From: JAVBPT01 sp031549455
GTDB lineage: Bacteria > Bacillota > Clostridia > Lachnospirales > JAKSVV01
Length of the DNA: 14,734 nt
Reading direction: 5' to 3'
Assembly (NCBI GenBank): GCA_031549455.1
Contig: JAVBPT010000018.1
Coordinates: 1 to 14,734, forward strand
The position numbers were made by a program, and so were the translations under genes. Shown here piece by piece: positions 1-7,439 of this stretch. Under the pieces are notes generated by a model. That model saw only the letters and a program-made list of their open reading frames with translations. It was not told where the DNA came from and did no database searches. Position 1 is the stretch's first letter; each line of letters opens with the position of its first letter.

Positions 1-258
1 AAAACAATATATAATAGCAAAAAATGTTATGATATGAAAAGTCATAAGATTAAAACGTTTAGTCAAGAAAAGACCTCTTGGGACATATGGCTCGATAAAG
101 TAAAAGAGCTATTTGACTTTATCATTCCACCCTGGTTGCAAGAATGGTTTCAAAAAAAGTTTACAAAGCGGGAGGAAAAGATAGAAAATGAGGGGGTTTC
201 GACCGAAAAGATCTTCTATAAAGGAGTGGTGGGAGAAAAAAAGCAAAAAAGGATGTAA
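1..258 (+). CDS. C-terminal end of an unidentified upstream protein (or 74-aa ORF from 34)
   Basis: The reading frame is open from the first base of the window to the stop at 256-258. The first in-frame ATG is at 34, but nothing resembling a ribosome binding site precedes it (AAAAAATGTTATGAT), so I favour the tail of a longer protein entering from the left. The visible part has a Trp- and Phe-rich amphipathic stretch (WDIWLDK, IIPPWLQEWFQKKF) and then a Lys/Glu-rich tail ending in KKQKRM. I do not recognise the family. It does not look like the C-terminal beta-helix of MinC, which would often precede minD. Given the neighbours, a cell-envelope protein with a cytoplasmic or membrane-surface tail is possible, but this is inference. 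An AT-only hairpin follows about 40 bases downstream. Confidence 0.5.
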   Translation, partial: KTIYNSKKCYDMKSHKIKTFSQEKTSWDIWLDKVKELFDFIIPPWLQEWFQKKFTKREEKIENEGVSTEKIFYKGVVGEKKQKRM

Positions 259-297
259 ATGCAATATTTTGTTTCAAATGGTACAATTTATCTGGAT

Positions 298-329
298 AAA
301 AATATTAAATGAAAATTTAATATTTTTTT
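298..329 (+). terminator. AT-only hairpin with GAAA loop and T-run
   Basis: A perfect 13-bp inverted repeat (298-310 with 315-327) closes a GAAA tetraloop at 311-314 and runs into a T tract ending at 329. The shape is that of an intrinsic terminator, but the stem contains no G-C pair, so its strength is uncertain. It lies between the upstream frame ending at 258 and the minD promoter region. Confidence 0.5.
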
Positions 330-338
330 AGTGACTTT

Positions 339-376
339 TTGATTATTATTTGATATCATTAGTTAAAATATATAAT
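339..376 (+). promoter_or_regulatory. Candidate promoter of the minD-minE-rodA operon
   Basis: Two overlapping sigma-A-like arrangements are visible. One is TTGATT (339-344) with TAAAAT (364-369) at 19-bp spacing. The other is TTGATA (350-355) with a consensus TATAAT (371-376) at a short 15-bp spacing, which would start transcription almost on the ribosome binding site. Neither is ideal, so which is used cannot be decided by eye. Confidence 0.3.
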
Positions 377-396
377 TATATTTAGGAGGCAATTAA

Positions 397-1191
397 ATGG
401 GTGAAGTAATCGTAATTACATCTGGAAAGGGAGGGGTAGGTAAAACCACAACAGCTGCGAACATCGGTATGGGTCTTGCGCAGATTGGAAAAAAAGTTGT
501 TATGATTGATGCAGACATCGGTCTTAGAAATCTGGATGTTGTTATGGGACTTGAAAATAGAATCGTATACGACCTAGTGGATGTTGTAGATGAACGATGC
601 AAACTAAAGCAAGCATTGATCAGAGATAAAAGAAGCCAAAACCTATATTTACTTCCTTCCGCCCAAACAAAAGATAAGACAGCCGTATCACCCGAACAAA
701 TGAAGAAATTATGTAGTGATTTAAAAAGTGAGTTCGACTTTATTATTATAGATTGCCCTGCGGGTATCGAACAAGGATTTAAGAATGCGATTGCTGGAGC
801 GGATCGAGCAGTTGTGGTGACAACGCCTGAAGTCTCCGCTGTGCGCGATGCAGATAGAATCATCGGACTTCTTGAGGCGAGTGAGTTACATAATCCAACC
901 TTGATTTTGAATCGAATTCGGATGGATATGGTGAAGAGAAAGGACATGATGTCAATCGAAGATGTGATGGAGATCCTCTCTATTGACATACTTGGAATTG
1001 TGCCAGATGATGAAGGAATTGTGGTCACCACAAACCAGGGAGAACCAATCGTTTTGAGTAAAAAATATATTGCGGGACAAGCTTATAGAAACATTGTAAG
1101 TAGAATAATCGGTAATGATGTACCTCTACTTGATTTAGAAAAGTCAAATGGTTTGTTTTATAGAATAAAAAGATTTTTTACAAAAGATTAG
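397..1191 (+). CDS. minD: Septum site-determining ATPase MinD
   Basis: MinD is a membrane-associated ParA/MinD-type ATPase that recruits the division inhibitor MinC and positions FtsZ. At 264 residues it has the usual family length. It carries the deviant Walker A motif KGGVGKTT (residues 11-18, with the signature Lys11), the switch I region IDADIGLRNLD (37-47, Asp38 and Asp40), and the Walker B-like segment IIIDCPAG with Asp119. The C-terminal 251-264 (NGLFYRIKRFFTKD) is the amphipathic membrane-targeting helix. The ATG at 397 follows an AGGAGG at 384-389. minE starts 12 bases after the stop, so the two are cotranscribed. No minC is visible; it may lie further left or elsewhere. Confidence 0.97.
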   Translation: MGEVIVITSGKGGVGKTTTAANIGMGLAQIGKKVVMIDADIGLRNLDVVMGLENRIVYDLVDVVDERCKLKQALIRDKRSQNLYLLPSAQTKDKTAVSPEQMKKLCSDLKSEFDFIIIDCPAGIEQGFKNAIAGADRAVVVTTPEVSAVRDADRIIGLLEASELHNPTLILNRIRMDMVKRKDMMSIEDVMEILSIDILGIVPDDEGIVVTTNQGEPIVLSKKYIAGQAYRNIVSRIIGNDVPLLDLEKSNGLFYRIKRFFTKD

Positions 1192-1203
1192 AAGGGGGTA
1201 CGG

Positions 1204-1686
1204 ATGATGTTTGATATACTCAGTTTTTTCAGACCAAAAAAGGTGGCTTCGGGAAATGCTGCAAAGGAAAGACTAAAGTTGGTGTTGGTGCATGATAGAA
1301 CAAACTGCTCTGGAGATTTGCTTGAGAAAATAAGAAAAGAGATTATGGATGTTTTATCGAAATATATGGAAATTGATATGGATAACTTGGATATCAAGTT
1401 TGGTACAGTGAAGTCGGAATCAGACAGTCAATCAGATGTGCCAGCTTTCTACGCCAACATTCCGATTAAGAATTTGAGAAAACCTATTGAAAGTAAGACA
1501 GAGGAAAAACCGAAGGAAGAACCAAAAAAAGCAGAGGAAGTTGTAGTGGCAGAGGAAAAGGTTGAAGAAAAAGTAGAAGAGAAAGCTCTGGAGAAGGAAA
1601 TAGGAGTGAAAACTGAAGAGGTAAAATCTCATGAAAAAAGTAAAAGCAAAAAAGGAAATAAAAACAAAAAGAAAGAAATAGAATAA
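1204..1686 (+). CDS. minE: Cell division topological specificity factor MinE with long charged C-terminal tail
   Basis: MinE stimulates MinD ATPase activity and displaces MinC, restricting the inhibitor to the poles. Residues 1-12 (MMFDILSFFRPK) are the membrane-binding N-terminus, about 13-35 hold the MinD-contact segment (AAKERLKLVLVHDR), and about 36-92 form the dimerising topological specificity domain (EIMDVLSKYMEID, then the final strand VPAFYANIPI). Usual MinE proteins are about 85-95 residues. This one is 160, because a low-complexity Lys/Glu tail (about 97-160, EEKPKEEPKK to KNKKKEIE) is appended in the same frame with no interruption. The start is one of two adjacent ATGs (1204 or 1207) behind GGGGGT. 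Transcription runs from minD and on into rodA. Confidence 0.95.
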   Translation: MMFDILSFFRPKKVASGNAAKERLKLVLVHDRTNCSGDLLEKIRKEIMDVLSKYMEIDMDNLDIKFGTVKSESDSQSDVPAFYANIPIKNLRKPIESKTEEKPKEEPKKAEEVVVAEEKVEEKVEEKALEKEIGVKTEEVKSHEKSKSKKGNKNKKKEIE

Positions 1687-1693
1687 AACAGGG

Positions 1694-1714
1694 AAAATAT
1701 TCAATAATATTTTT
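1694..1714 (+). terminator. AT-only hairpin with T-run between minE and rodA
   Basis: A perfect 8-bp inverted repeat AAAATATT/AATATTTT (1694-1701, 1706-1713) closes a CAAT loop and ends in a short T-run. It lies inside the operon, so it may be a weak attenuator or a 3'-end stabiliser for the min messages, or simply a chance AT palindrome. Confidence 0.3.
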
Positions 1715-1736
1715 AAGGGCATAAGGGGTATGAAGA

Positions 1737-2879
1737 GTGAGTTCGAAACAAAGATTGAAAAATATTGATAAAACAATAATTGTGTTGGTTTTTTTGCTGA
1801 GTATTATTGGCTTGATTGCGATTAGTAGCGCGACAGGAGCGAATATTAGTGGAGATTACTCTAAGATTATTGTTCAGGCAGTATGGATGGTATTTGGATT
1901 TGCTTCTATGTTTATCATCGCCCTTTTTAATTTCAATATGATTGACGAGAACCTAAGAAATATTTTAGCAATTGCAATGTATATTTTGAACATCACGCTT
2001 CTTATTGCGGTTCTTATATTTGGATATGAAGTAAATGGCGCGGTGAGGTGGATGAGGATAGGTCCCTTTAACTTTCAGCCATCAGAGTTTGCAAAGCTGA
2101 TTATGATTTTTTGTATGGCTGCATTTTTATCTTTACAGGATGACAACATCAATAACCCCATCTATCTACTTATGAATATTGCGCTCGTGTTTTTACCAAT
2201 CATATTTATATTAAAGCAGCCAAACCTATCGACTAGCATCGTATTCGTACTCATCTTTTTGGCACAGCTTTTTGTAGCAAGATTGGATTATCGGTACATT
2301 TTGTGGGGGTTGGCTTTGCTAATACCAGTACTCCTGGGATTTTTATGGTATATAAAGCGGCCAGATCAAAAACTGCTTGAGGACTATCAAAAGATCAGAA
2401 TCCTTGCGGCACTTTCTCCAGGGGACTATGCCAACAAAGAGGCTTATCAGACGATAAAATCTGTTCAGGCAATTGGATCGGGGAGACTTTATGGAAAGGG
2501 AATCTATCAAGGGATATTAAATAAAGCCAAGTATTTGCCGGAACCTCAGACGGACTTCATATTTTCTATCATAGCAGAAGAGGTTGGCTTTCTGGGATGT
2601 AGTGCCATTTTGCTAATCTATTTTGTCTTAATTGTAAAAGGAATTCTACTGGTCAGAAATATAGATGATATATTTATTAAACTTGTCGTAACGGGAATTA
2701 TCGCTATGATCTTTTTCCAGGTTTTCATCAACGTGGGAGTTGTTACGGGGATTTTGCCAAATACTGGTTTGACTTTACCATTTATAAGTTATGGGGGAAG
2801 CTCCTTCCTTATGAATATGATGGCAATTGGATTTTTGCTAAATATTGGAATCAAGAAAAAACAAAGTTACAGATATTAA
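1737..2879 (+). CDS. rodA: SEDS-family peptidoglycan glycosyltransferase, RodA-like
   Basis: RodA polymerises lipid II into glycan strands together with a class B penicillin-binding protein during sidewall growth. The 380 residues are strongly hydrophobic and fit about ten membrane helices. SEDS landmarks are visible: NGAVRWMRIGPFNFQPSEFAK (residues 100-120, with Trp105), KQPNLSTS (160-167), EPQTDFIFSIIAEE (269-282) with the conserved catalytic-position Asp273, and the C-terminal PNTGLTLPFISYGGSS (341-356). The start is a GTG behind AGGGGT at 1724-1729. An ATG at 1730 is in another frame and stops after 12 codons. Position 162 is Asn where many family members have Asp (QPDLG). RodA is favoured over FtsW because of the min-operon context and overall pattern. 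A strong terminator follows directly. Confidence 0.93.
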   Translation: MSSKQRLKNIDKTIIVLVFLLSIIGLIAISSATGANISGDYSKIIVQAVWMVFGFASMFIIALFNFNMIDENLRNILAIAMYILNITLLIAVLIFGYEVNGAVRWMRIGPFNFQPSEFAKLIMIFCMAAFLSLQDDNINNPIYLLMNIALVFLPIIFILKQPNLSTSIVFVLIFLAQLFVARLDYRYILWGLALLIPVLLGFLWYIKRPDQKLLEDYQKIRILAALSPGDYANKEAYQTIKSVQAIGSGRLYGKGIYQGILNKAKYLPEPQTDFIFSIIAEEVGFLGCSAILLIYFVLIVKGILLVRNIDDIFIKLVVTGIIAMIFFQVFINVGVVTGILPNTGLTLPFISYGGSSFLMNMMAIGFLLNIGIKKKQSYRY

Positions 2880-2904
2880 AAAGAGCATTTAAAATGCTCT
2901 TTTT
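2878..2904. terminator. Bidirectional terminator between rodA and the convergent propeller gene
   Basis: An 11-bp perfect stem (AAAAAGAGCAT at 2878-2888 with ATGCTCTTTTT at 2894-2904) and a TTAAA loop end in a T-run on the plus strand and, by symmetry, also on the minus strand. It overlaps the last codon and stop of rodA and lies 8 bases from the stop of the minus-strand gene, so it can end both transcripts. Confidence 0.85.
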
Positions 2905-2911
2905 AAATGCA

Positions 2912-3967
2912 TTAAAGCGCTGCAATGCCTTGGGCACCGATTACTGGTAAATCTGCGTCTTCTAATACTTGTAGTAATAAAAGATTGCCGTTTTCTTCAA
3001 TCTTAAAGCAACTAATGCTGCCCTCGTTTCCATTTAACACATAGAGATTTTGACCACATTTATCAACGCAGTTATCGATCGGAGCAGAGAGACCACTTCT
3101 TGTACTGAGTAAGCTTCTTACAAGTTCAAGTGTCCCATCACGGTTGATTTCGTAGATGCTAACTGTGCCGCTTCCGGTGTTGGAAGTGTAAGCCGAAAAA
3201 GTGAATGGGTTGACCGAGACCCAGCAGGTTGCATTTTGACCGCTTGGTACAGAATCACTAATAGTGAACAGAGAGTTGTTTCGCCCGATTAAATAGGAAG
3301 ATAGCGCATTGGGGCCGGCTTCACAGCTAAAGAGTAAGCCATTGAAATTTGCAGATAGTCCAAAAGGAATTTCTCCATTGGAGGTGTTTGCGACTAATCT
3401 GGATAAGGCACCATTTTCTTGAACTTGAAATACAGATAAGCGGTTGGTTGCCTTTTCACTTACAATAATTTTATTACGATTGGTGCTTGCCACGATACAA
3501 GCAGGGTCAGCAAAATCATCACTCAAAAGTCTGGTAGAGCATGGAAGGTGTTTTAGACAGCCAGTTGGGCTAACACAGAAACAACTTACATTGGAAGGTG
3601 TATTTTCATCTCCTTTATTGCAAACGTATAAAATATCTTCTAAAATGGTGAGGCTAATTGGCATTACACCACAGCAGGAGATCACATCCACCAGAATAAT
3701 ACGATTTCCCAGTACAAAAAAGCTGCTGATACTATTGCTACCAGAATTAACAACAAAAAGTAGACGTCCAGAGTTCGATAAAATTACAGAGCCCTGTGAT
3801 TTAAGTGGATCAACCTGGTTGAGTCCAGTGCCGCTTCCCCCTGTCTCATAGGAATTTAATGTTTCCAACATACCAACATTGTCTCGTCTATAGACCACCA
3901 CTCGGTTATTTATTTCATTTGTCATAGAGAAGACCAGACCATTATAAAATCTCTGAGAACATGCCAT
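2912..3967 (-). CDS. Beta-propeller fold lactonase-family protein (6-phosphogluconolactonase-like, cytoplasmic)
   Basis: The 351-residue protein has the repeating pattern of the seven-bladed lactonase-like propeller family: SQGSVILSNSGRLLFVVNSGSNSISSF, PISLTILEDILYVCNKG, ATNRLSVFQV, GQNATCWVSVNPFTFSAYTSNTGSG and GQNLYVLNGNEGSISCFKIEENG, ending in GAQGIAAL. Family relatives include 6-phosphogluconolactonase and muconate-cycloisomerising enzymes, but most members are uncharacterised, so substrate and reaction are unknown. There is no signal peptide or membrane segment. Fourteen cysteines, including CC and CFC clusters, fit a reducing cytoplasm better than an exported protein. The ATG at 3967 has AAGAGGAG just upstream. 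It stands alone as a single-gene unit with its own promoter and convergent terminator. Confidence 0.85.
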   Translation of the reverse strand: MACSQRFYNGLVFSMTNEINNRVVVYRRDNVGMLETLNSYETGGSGTGLNQVDPLKSQGSVILSNSGRLLFVVNSGSNSISSFFVLGNRIILVDVISCCGVMPISLTILEDILYVCNKGDENTPSNVSCFCVSPTGCLKHLPCSTRLLSDDFADPACIVASTNRNKIIVSEKATNRLSVFQVQENGALSRLVANTSNGEIPFGLSANFNGLLFSCEAGPNALSSYLIGRNNSLFTISDSVPSGQNATCWVSVNPFTFSAYTSNTGSGTVSIYEINRDGTLELVRSLLSTRSGLSAPIDNCVDKCGQNLYVLNGNEGSISCFKIEENGNLLLLQVLEDADLPVIGAQGIAAL

Positions 3968-4001
3968 TTGAGTATTCTCCTCTTAAAATATGTATTTATT
4001 T

Positions 4002-4030
4002 ATAATATTCATTTATTCCTGTAATGTGAA
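4002..4030 (-). promoter_or_regulatory. Promoter of the propeller gene
   Basis: Read on the minus strand there is TTCACA (4030-4025), a 17-bp spacer, then TATTAT (4007-4002). This lies about 35 bases upstream of the ATG at 3967. Both hexamers match the sigma-A consensus at four or more positions with ideal spacing. Confidence 0.55.
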
Positions 4031-4205
4031 TTTCAGAATGATAAAATATAAAAATGATAGAAACATAGAAATTTGCAAATAATAGGGATAACTAGAAGGA
4101 ATGGATTTTACATTGGGTTTGAGTTCTTGAAGGAAATAAATTGCCTTCTCCTATTTAAAAGATAGTAGGGTGCGGCTCAAATAGTTGAAAAAATGATTAA
4201 ACCAC

Positions 4206-4233
4206 TTGCATTCTTTAAAAAAAGTGATATATT
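4206..4233 (+). promoter_or_regulatory. Promoter of the marR export operon
   Basis: TTGCAT (4206-4211) and TATATT (4228-4233) are separated by 16 bp. The -10 hexamer runs into the large palindrome beginning at 4231, so a protein bound there would block RNA polymerase. The rest of the intergenic gap (about 4031-4205) shows no further gene or convincing structure. Confidence 0.6.
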
Positions 4234-4266
4234 ACTTATTAGTTAATTGCTTAACTAATAAGTAAT
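4231..4266. promoter_or_regulatory. Perfect 16-bp inverted repeat, likely MarR operator
   Basis: ATTACTTATTAGTTAA (4231-4246), spacer TTGC, then the exact reverse complement at 4251-4266. It overlaps the -10 and the expected transcription start and ends 20 bases before the marR start codon. MarR-family dimers bind palindromes of this kind in their own promoters, so autorepression with relief by a ligand is the natural reading. A long RNA hairpin in the leader is an alternative. Confidence 0.8.
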
Positions 4267-4286
4267 TAAATGTTAAGGAGTGAAAT

Positions 4287-4721
4287 GTGAATAGTTTAGT
4301 GAGAGAACAGTTTGTCAGATCGTTGATGCGGTTGAAGAATATTTTATGCGTATTACCTGCTCAACATGAACTCAATTTTGGAGAGATCGTAATGATGAGA
4401 AGACTTTTAGAAGGAGAGAATGTCGCTACCGTACAGACCAATCTTCACGTCTCTAAACCAGCTATTTCTCAAATGTTGAATTCGCTAGAAAAAAAAGGAT
4501 ATGTCTTTCGTGAGATTGATACAAATGATCGTAGAAAGATTATGGTTACAGTCACCAAAGAGGGGGAGGAGAGACTCCTGAGTGCAAAGAGAGACTTTGA
4601 CCAAATTTTGGGGCGAATTGCAGAAGAGTTTGGGGAGGAGAATATGAATGAATTTACAAGACTTATTTCGCATTTGACACATATCATAATGGAAGTGAAG
4701 GAGGAAGTTTTACATGAATAA
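4287..4721 (+). CDS. MarR-family transcriptional regulator of the export operon
   Basis: A 144-residue winged-helix regulator. The N- and C-terminal helices (about 1-30 and 95-144) form the dimer interface. Residues 45-70 (ENVATVQTNLHVSKPAISQMLNSLEKKG) are the helix-turn-helix, and DTNDRRKIMVTVTKEG (78-93) is the wing with the conserved Asp-x-Arg-Arg. The family usually represses a neighbouring transporter and lets go when a drug, phenolic or other small molecule binds. The start is GTG at 4287 behind AAGGAG (4275-4280); the ATG at 4285 is followed at once by a stop. The 3' end overlaps the next start by 8 bases, so translation is coupled to the fusion protein. The ligand cannot be predicted. 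Confidence 0.93.
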   Translation: MNSLVREQFVRSLMRLKNILCVLPAQHELNFGEIVMMRRLLEGENVATVQTNLHVSKPAISQMLNSLEKKGYVFREIDTNDRRKIMVTVTKEGEERLLSAKRDFDQILGRIAEEFGEENMNEFTRLISHLTHIIMEVKEEVLHE

Positions 4722-5697
4722 AAAATATGCAATAATAGGAATCGTCGTGGCATTTGGCATTTTAATTGGCACTACCATTTTTTTGAGTCTAAACTCAGTT
4801 ACAAAGGCGGAAGGAACGTTTCAGAATAAAGAAGAGTCCCTTTATTACACATATAGCGGAAATATTGACGCAGACAGCAAACAAAATTGCGTATCTACCA
4901 ACGGGCTTTCGATCAAAAAGTTTTATGTGGAAGAGGGAGATTATGTAAAAAAAGGGGAGTTGCTTTATTTGTTAGATGACAGTGATGTAGCGGCTACACT
5001 TGCTCAAGCAGCAGCGGGGGTAGAACTGGCTCGTATTAATTATGAAAAAGCCAGAACAACGGGACAGACACAAACAGTGGTTCAGACAAAAGCGTCCTAT
5101 GAAACAGCGAAGGCGTCCTACAATGATGCCAGTGTAAATTTAGAAAGAATGAAAGCGCTTTTTGATACAGGGGCTATTTCGCAAAGTGACCTTGAGCAGG
5201 CAACCACAGCCTTTACAAATATTAGAGGACAATATGAGACGGCAAAATCAGCCTATGAAATGTCAAACCTGTTGGCTTCACAAAATATCGCTGCGGCGAA
5301 GGCGCAGTATGATCAAGCAAAAGCGGGATATGATGCCGCGCAAACAGGCATCAATAAAAGAAGGATAACAGCAGATATCTCAGGTGTGGTGACCGACATA
5401 TGGGTGAAAGAGCATAGTACCATCACAACTGGAACGAAGATTATGGATGTTGTGGATTACGATAGTTTAATTCTTCCAATCAAAGTGGATCAGTTTGAAA
5501 TCAACCAATTTATCCTAGATGAAGAAGTTGAGGTGTATATCAACCCATTAGATAGGATGGCTCCAGGAAAAGTTTCCAAGATTTCAAATCAGGCAATTAA
5601 AACGGGAGAACTTTCAAATTTTGTTGTCAACATTTCAATCGATCATTCAGAGGATATTAAATTAGGATTACTTGCAGAGATAAGAGTATCTAGGTAG
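4714..5697 (+). CDS. HlyD/MacA-type membrane fusion protein with coiled-coil hairpin
   Basis: The 327-residue protein has an N-terminal membrane anchor (about 5-26), so most of it lies outside the membrane. Order of parts: first half of the lipoyl-like domain (about 64-88, FYVEEGDYVKKGELLYLLDD), a long Ala/Gln-rich coiled-coil hairpin (about 92-212, with the turn near FDTGAISQSDLEQ), second lipoyl half (217-247, ITADISGVVTDIWVKEHSTI) and a beta-barrel segment (about 252-327). Such adaptors pair with ABC exporters and help carry substrate across or away from the envelope. The ATG at 4714 follows AAGGAGG (4698-4704) and overlaps marR. The first ABC gene starts 8 bases downstream. A shadow frame inside it (5162-5368) is not a gene. 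Confidence 0.92.
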   Translation: MNKKYAIIGIVVAFGILIGTTIFLSLNSVTKAEGTFQNKEESLYYTYSGNIDADSKQNCVSTNGLSIKKFYVEEGDYVKKGELLYLLDDSDVAATLAQAAAGVELARINYEKARTTGQTQTVVQTKASYETAKASYNDASVNLERMKALFDTGAISQSDLEQATTAFTNIRGQYETAKSAYEMSNLLASQNIAAAKAQYDQAKAGYDAAQTGINKRRITADISGVVTDIWVKEHSTITTGTKIMDVVDYDSLILPIKVDQFEINQFILDEEVEVYINPLDRMAPGKVSKISNQAIKTGELSNFVVNISIDHSEDIKLGLLAEIRVSR

Positions 5698-5705
5698 GAG
5701 AAAAG

Positions 5706-7439
5706 ATGTTAAAAGTAATGCAATATATAAAGCCATATATGGGGATGCTCATTTGCGCAATTGCACTCTTATTTCTGCAAGCGATGTGCGATTTGGCATT
5801 ACCTGATTATATGTCTGATATCGTGAATAAGGGTGTTATGAATAGCGATACCGCTTACATAGGTCACGCCGGTCTTAAAATGTTGGGCGTCACCTTTTTG
5901 GGCGTGTCCGCTTCTATTGCAATGGGTTATTTTGCAGCGATGATTGCCGCCAATGTATCAAGAGATATGAGAATAGATGTTTTTAAAAAGGTACAATATT
6001 TCTCAAATGCGGAAATGGATAAATTTGCAACCAGTTCTTTGATTACCAGGACTACAAATGACATCACACAGATTCAAACTTTACTGGTGATGTCAATCAG
6101 AATGGTTTTTTATGCACCCATCATGGGTATAGGAGGCGTATTAAAGGCGCAGTCCAAAAGTGTCTCAATGACATGGATTATAGCGCTTGCAGTAATTATT
6201 TTAATCGGATTTATTTCGGTTATGTTCTCAATAGTCATGCCAAAGTTCAAGCTGGTTCAAAATTTGATTGACCGTTTAAACCTGGTCATCCGAGAAAACT
6301 TGGAGGGGATTCTCGTTATTCGTGCGTTTAATACACAGGCATTTGAATTAAAGCGTTTTGATCGCGCAAACCAAGATCTTACCGATACCAACCTTTTTGT
6401 AAATAGGACGATGTCTGTCTTAATGCCATTTATTATGCTTGTCATGAATCTTACAACTGTAACCATTGTATGGGTGGGAGCAAAGCACATTTCTAACCTT
6501 CAAATGGATATTGGTTCGATGATGGCATTTATGCAATATGGATTACAGATCATCATGTCATTCTTAATGTTGTCTATGATGTTTATTATGATTCCGAGGG
6601 CGGCTGTATCTGCCAATCGTATTCAAGAGGTGCTGGATACAAAAGAAACCATTTTGGATCCGGAAGAACCTGCACATTTTGGAAAAGATTTTGTTCCGAC
6701 AATTGAATTTCGAGATGTTTGCTTTAGATATCCGGAGGGGGAAGATGACGTTCTTCACAACATCAGCTTTACAGCAGAGGCGAAAAAAACAACGGCGATT
6801 ATTGGGGCGACAGGAAGCGGAAAATCCACGCTTGTGAATCTCATCGTTCGATTTTATGATGTGACTAGTGGGCAAATTTTGATTGATGGAAAAGATGTTC
6901 GTAGCGTGAAACGACAAGAGTTGAGAAATAAGATTGGCTATGTATCTCAAAAGAGTATTTTATTTTCAGGGACAATTGATACAAACCTTCGTTATTCAGA
7001 CAAAGGGGTGAGTCAAGGGACAGTGGAAAAAGCGGCTCAAATTGCTCAGGCTGTAGAATTTATTTCATCTAAAGAAGATGGTTATGATACGCCGATTGCG
7101 CAAGGTGGGACCAATGTATCTGGCGGCCAAAAGCAAAGACTCTCTATTGCGAGAGCGCTTGTAAAAAATGCACCAATCTATATATTTGATGACAGTTTCT
7201 CAGCACTTGATCTGAAAACAGATAGCAGATTAAGAGCCGCATTAAAAGCGGAAACGGGTGATAGCACGATTTTACTAATAGCGCAACGGATTAGCACGAT
7301 TATGGATGCAGAACAGATTATTGTACTGGATAAAGGGAAGATTGTTGGAATAGGGAATCACCATGACCTATTGGAAAATTGCAGCGTATATAAAGAGATT
7401 GCGATTTCGCAACTCAGCGAGGAGGAACTCGCAAGATGA
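5706..7439 (+). CDS. Type IV ABC exporter half-transporter, subunit with degenerate ATP site
   Basis: A 577-residue fused membrane-plus-nucleotide-binding half-transporter of the MdlA/LmrC/BmrC kind. The transmembrane domain covers about 1-310 (six helices) and the ATPase about 333-577. Walker A is GATGSGKST (367-375), the Q-loop is YVSQ (412-415), and the signature NVSGGQKQ (470-477) is intact. Two catalytic positions are altered: Walker B reads IFDDS, with Asp496 where the catalytic Glu normally stands, and the switch position is Gln527 (IAQRIST) in place of His. These changes are those known from the degenerate-site subunit of heterodimeric exporters. It begins 8 bases after the fusion protein with GTAGGAG as ribosome binding site. 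Its stop overlaps the start of the partner subunit (ATGA). Confidence 0.95.
   Translation: MLKVMQYIKPYMGMLICAIALLFLQAMCDLALPDYMSDIVNKGVMNSDTAYIGHAGLKMLGVTFLGVSASIAMGYFAAMIAANVSRDMRIDVFKKVQYFSNAEMDKFATSSLITRTTNDITQIQTLLVMSIRMVFYAPIMGIGGVLKAQSKSVSMTWIIALAVIILIGFISVMFSIVMPKFKLVQNLIDRLNLVIRENLEGILVIRAFNTQAFELKRFDRANQDLTDTNLFVNRTMSVLMPFIMLVMNLTTVTIVWVGAKHISNLQMDIGSMMAFMQYGLQIIMSFLMLSMMFIMIPRAAVSANRIQEVLDTKETILDPEEPAHFGKDFVPTIEFRDVCFRYPEGEDDVLHNISFTAEAKKTTAIIGATGSGKSTLVNLIVRFYDVTSGQILIDGKDVRSVKRQELRNKIGYVSQKSILFSGTIDTNLRYSDKGVSQGTVEKAAQIAQAVEFISSKEDGYDTPIAQGGTNVSGGQKQRLSIARALVKNAPIYIFDDSFSALDLKTDSRLRAALKAETGDSTILLIAQRISTIMDAEQIIVLDKGKIVGIGNHHDLLENCSVYKEIAISQLSEEELAR

Noticed and set aside
393..1031. 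Long minus-strand frame of 212 codons opposite minD
   Set aside because: Low-complexity Ser/Ile/Thr-rich product lying wholly opposite the well-supported minD, with no binding site; a shadow of its codon usage.
1730..1768. ATG at 1730 as the start of rodA
   Set aside because: It is in a different frame and stops after 12 codons; the GTG at 1737 gives the full SEDS protein.
3444..3851. Plus-strand frame of 135 codons inside the propeller gene
   Set aside because: It lies opposite a gene with clear repeat motifs, has no binding site and no recognisable domain.
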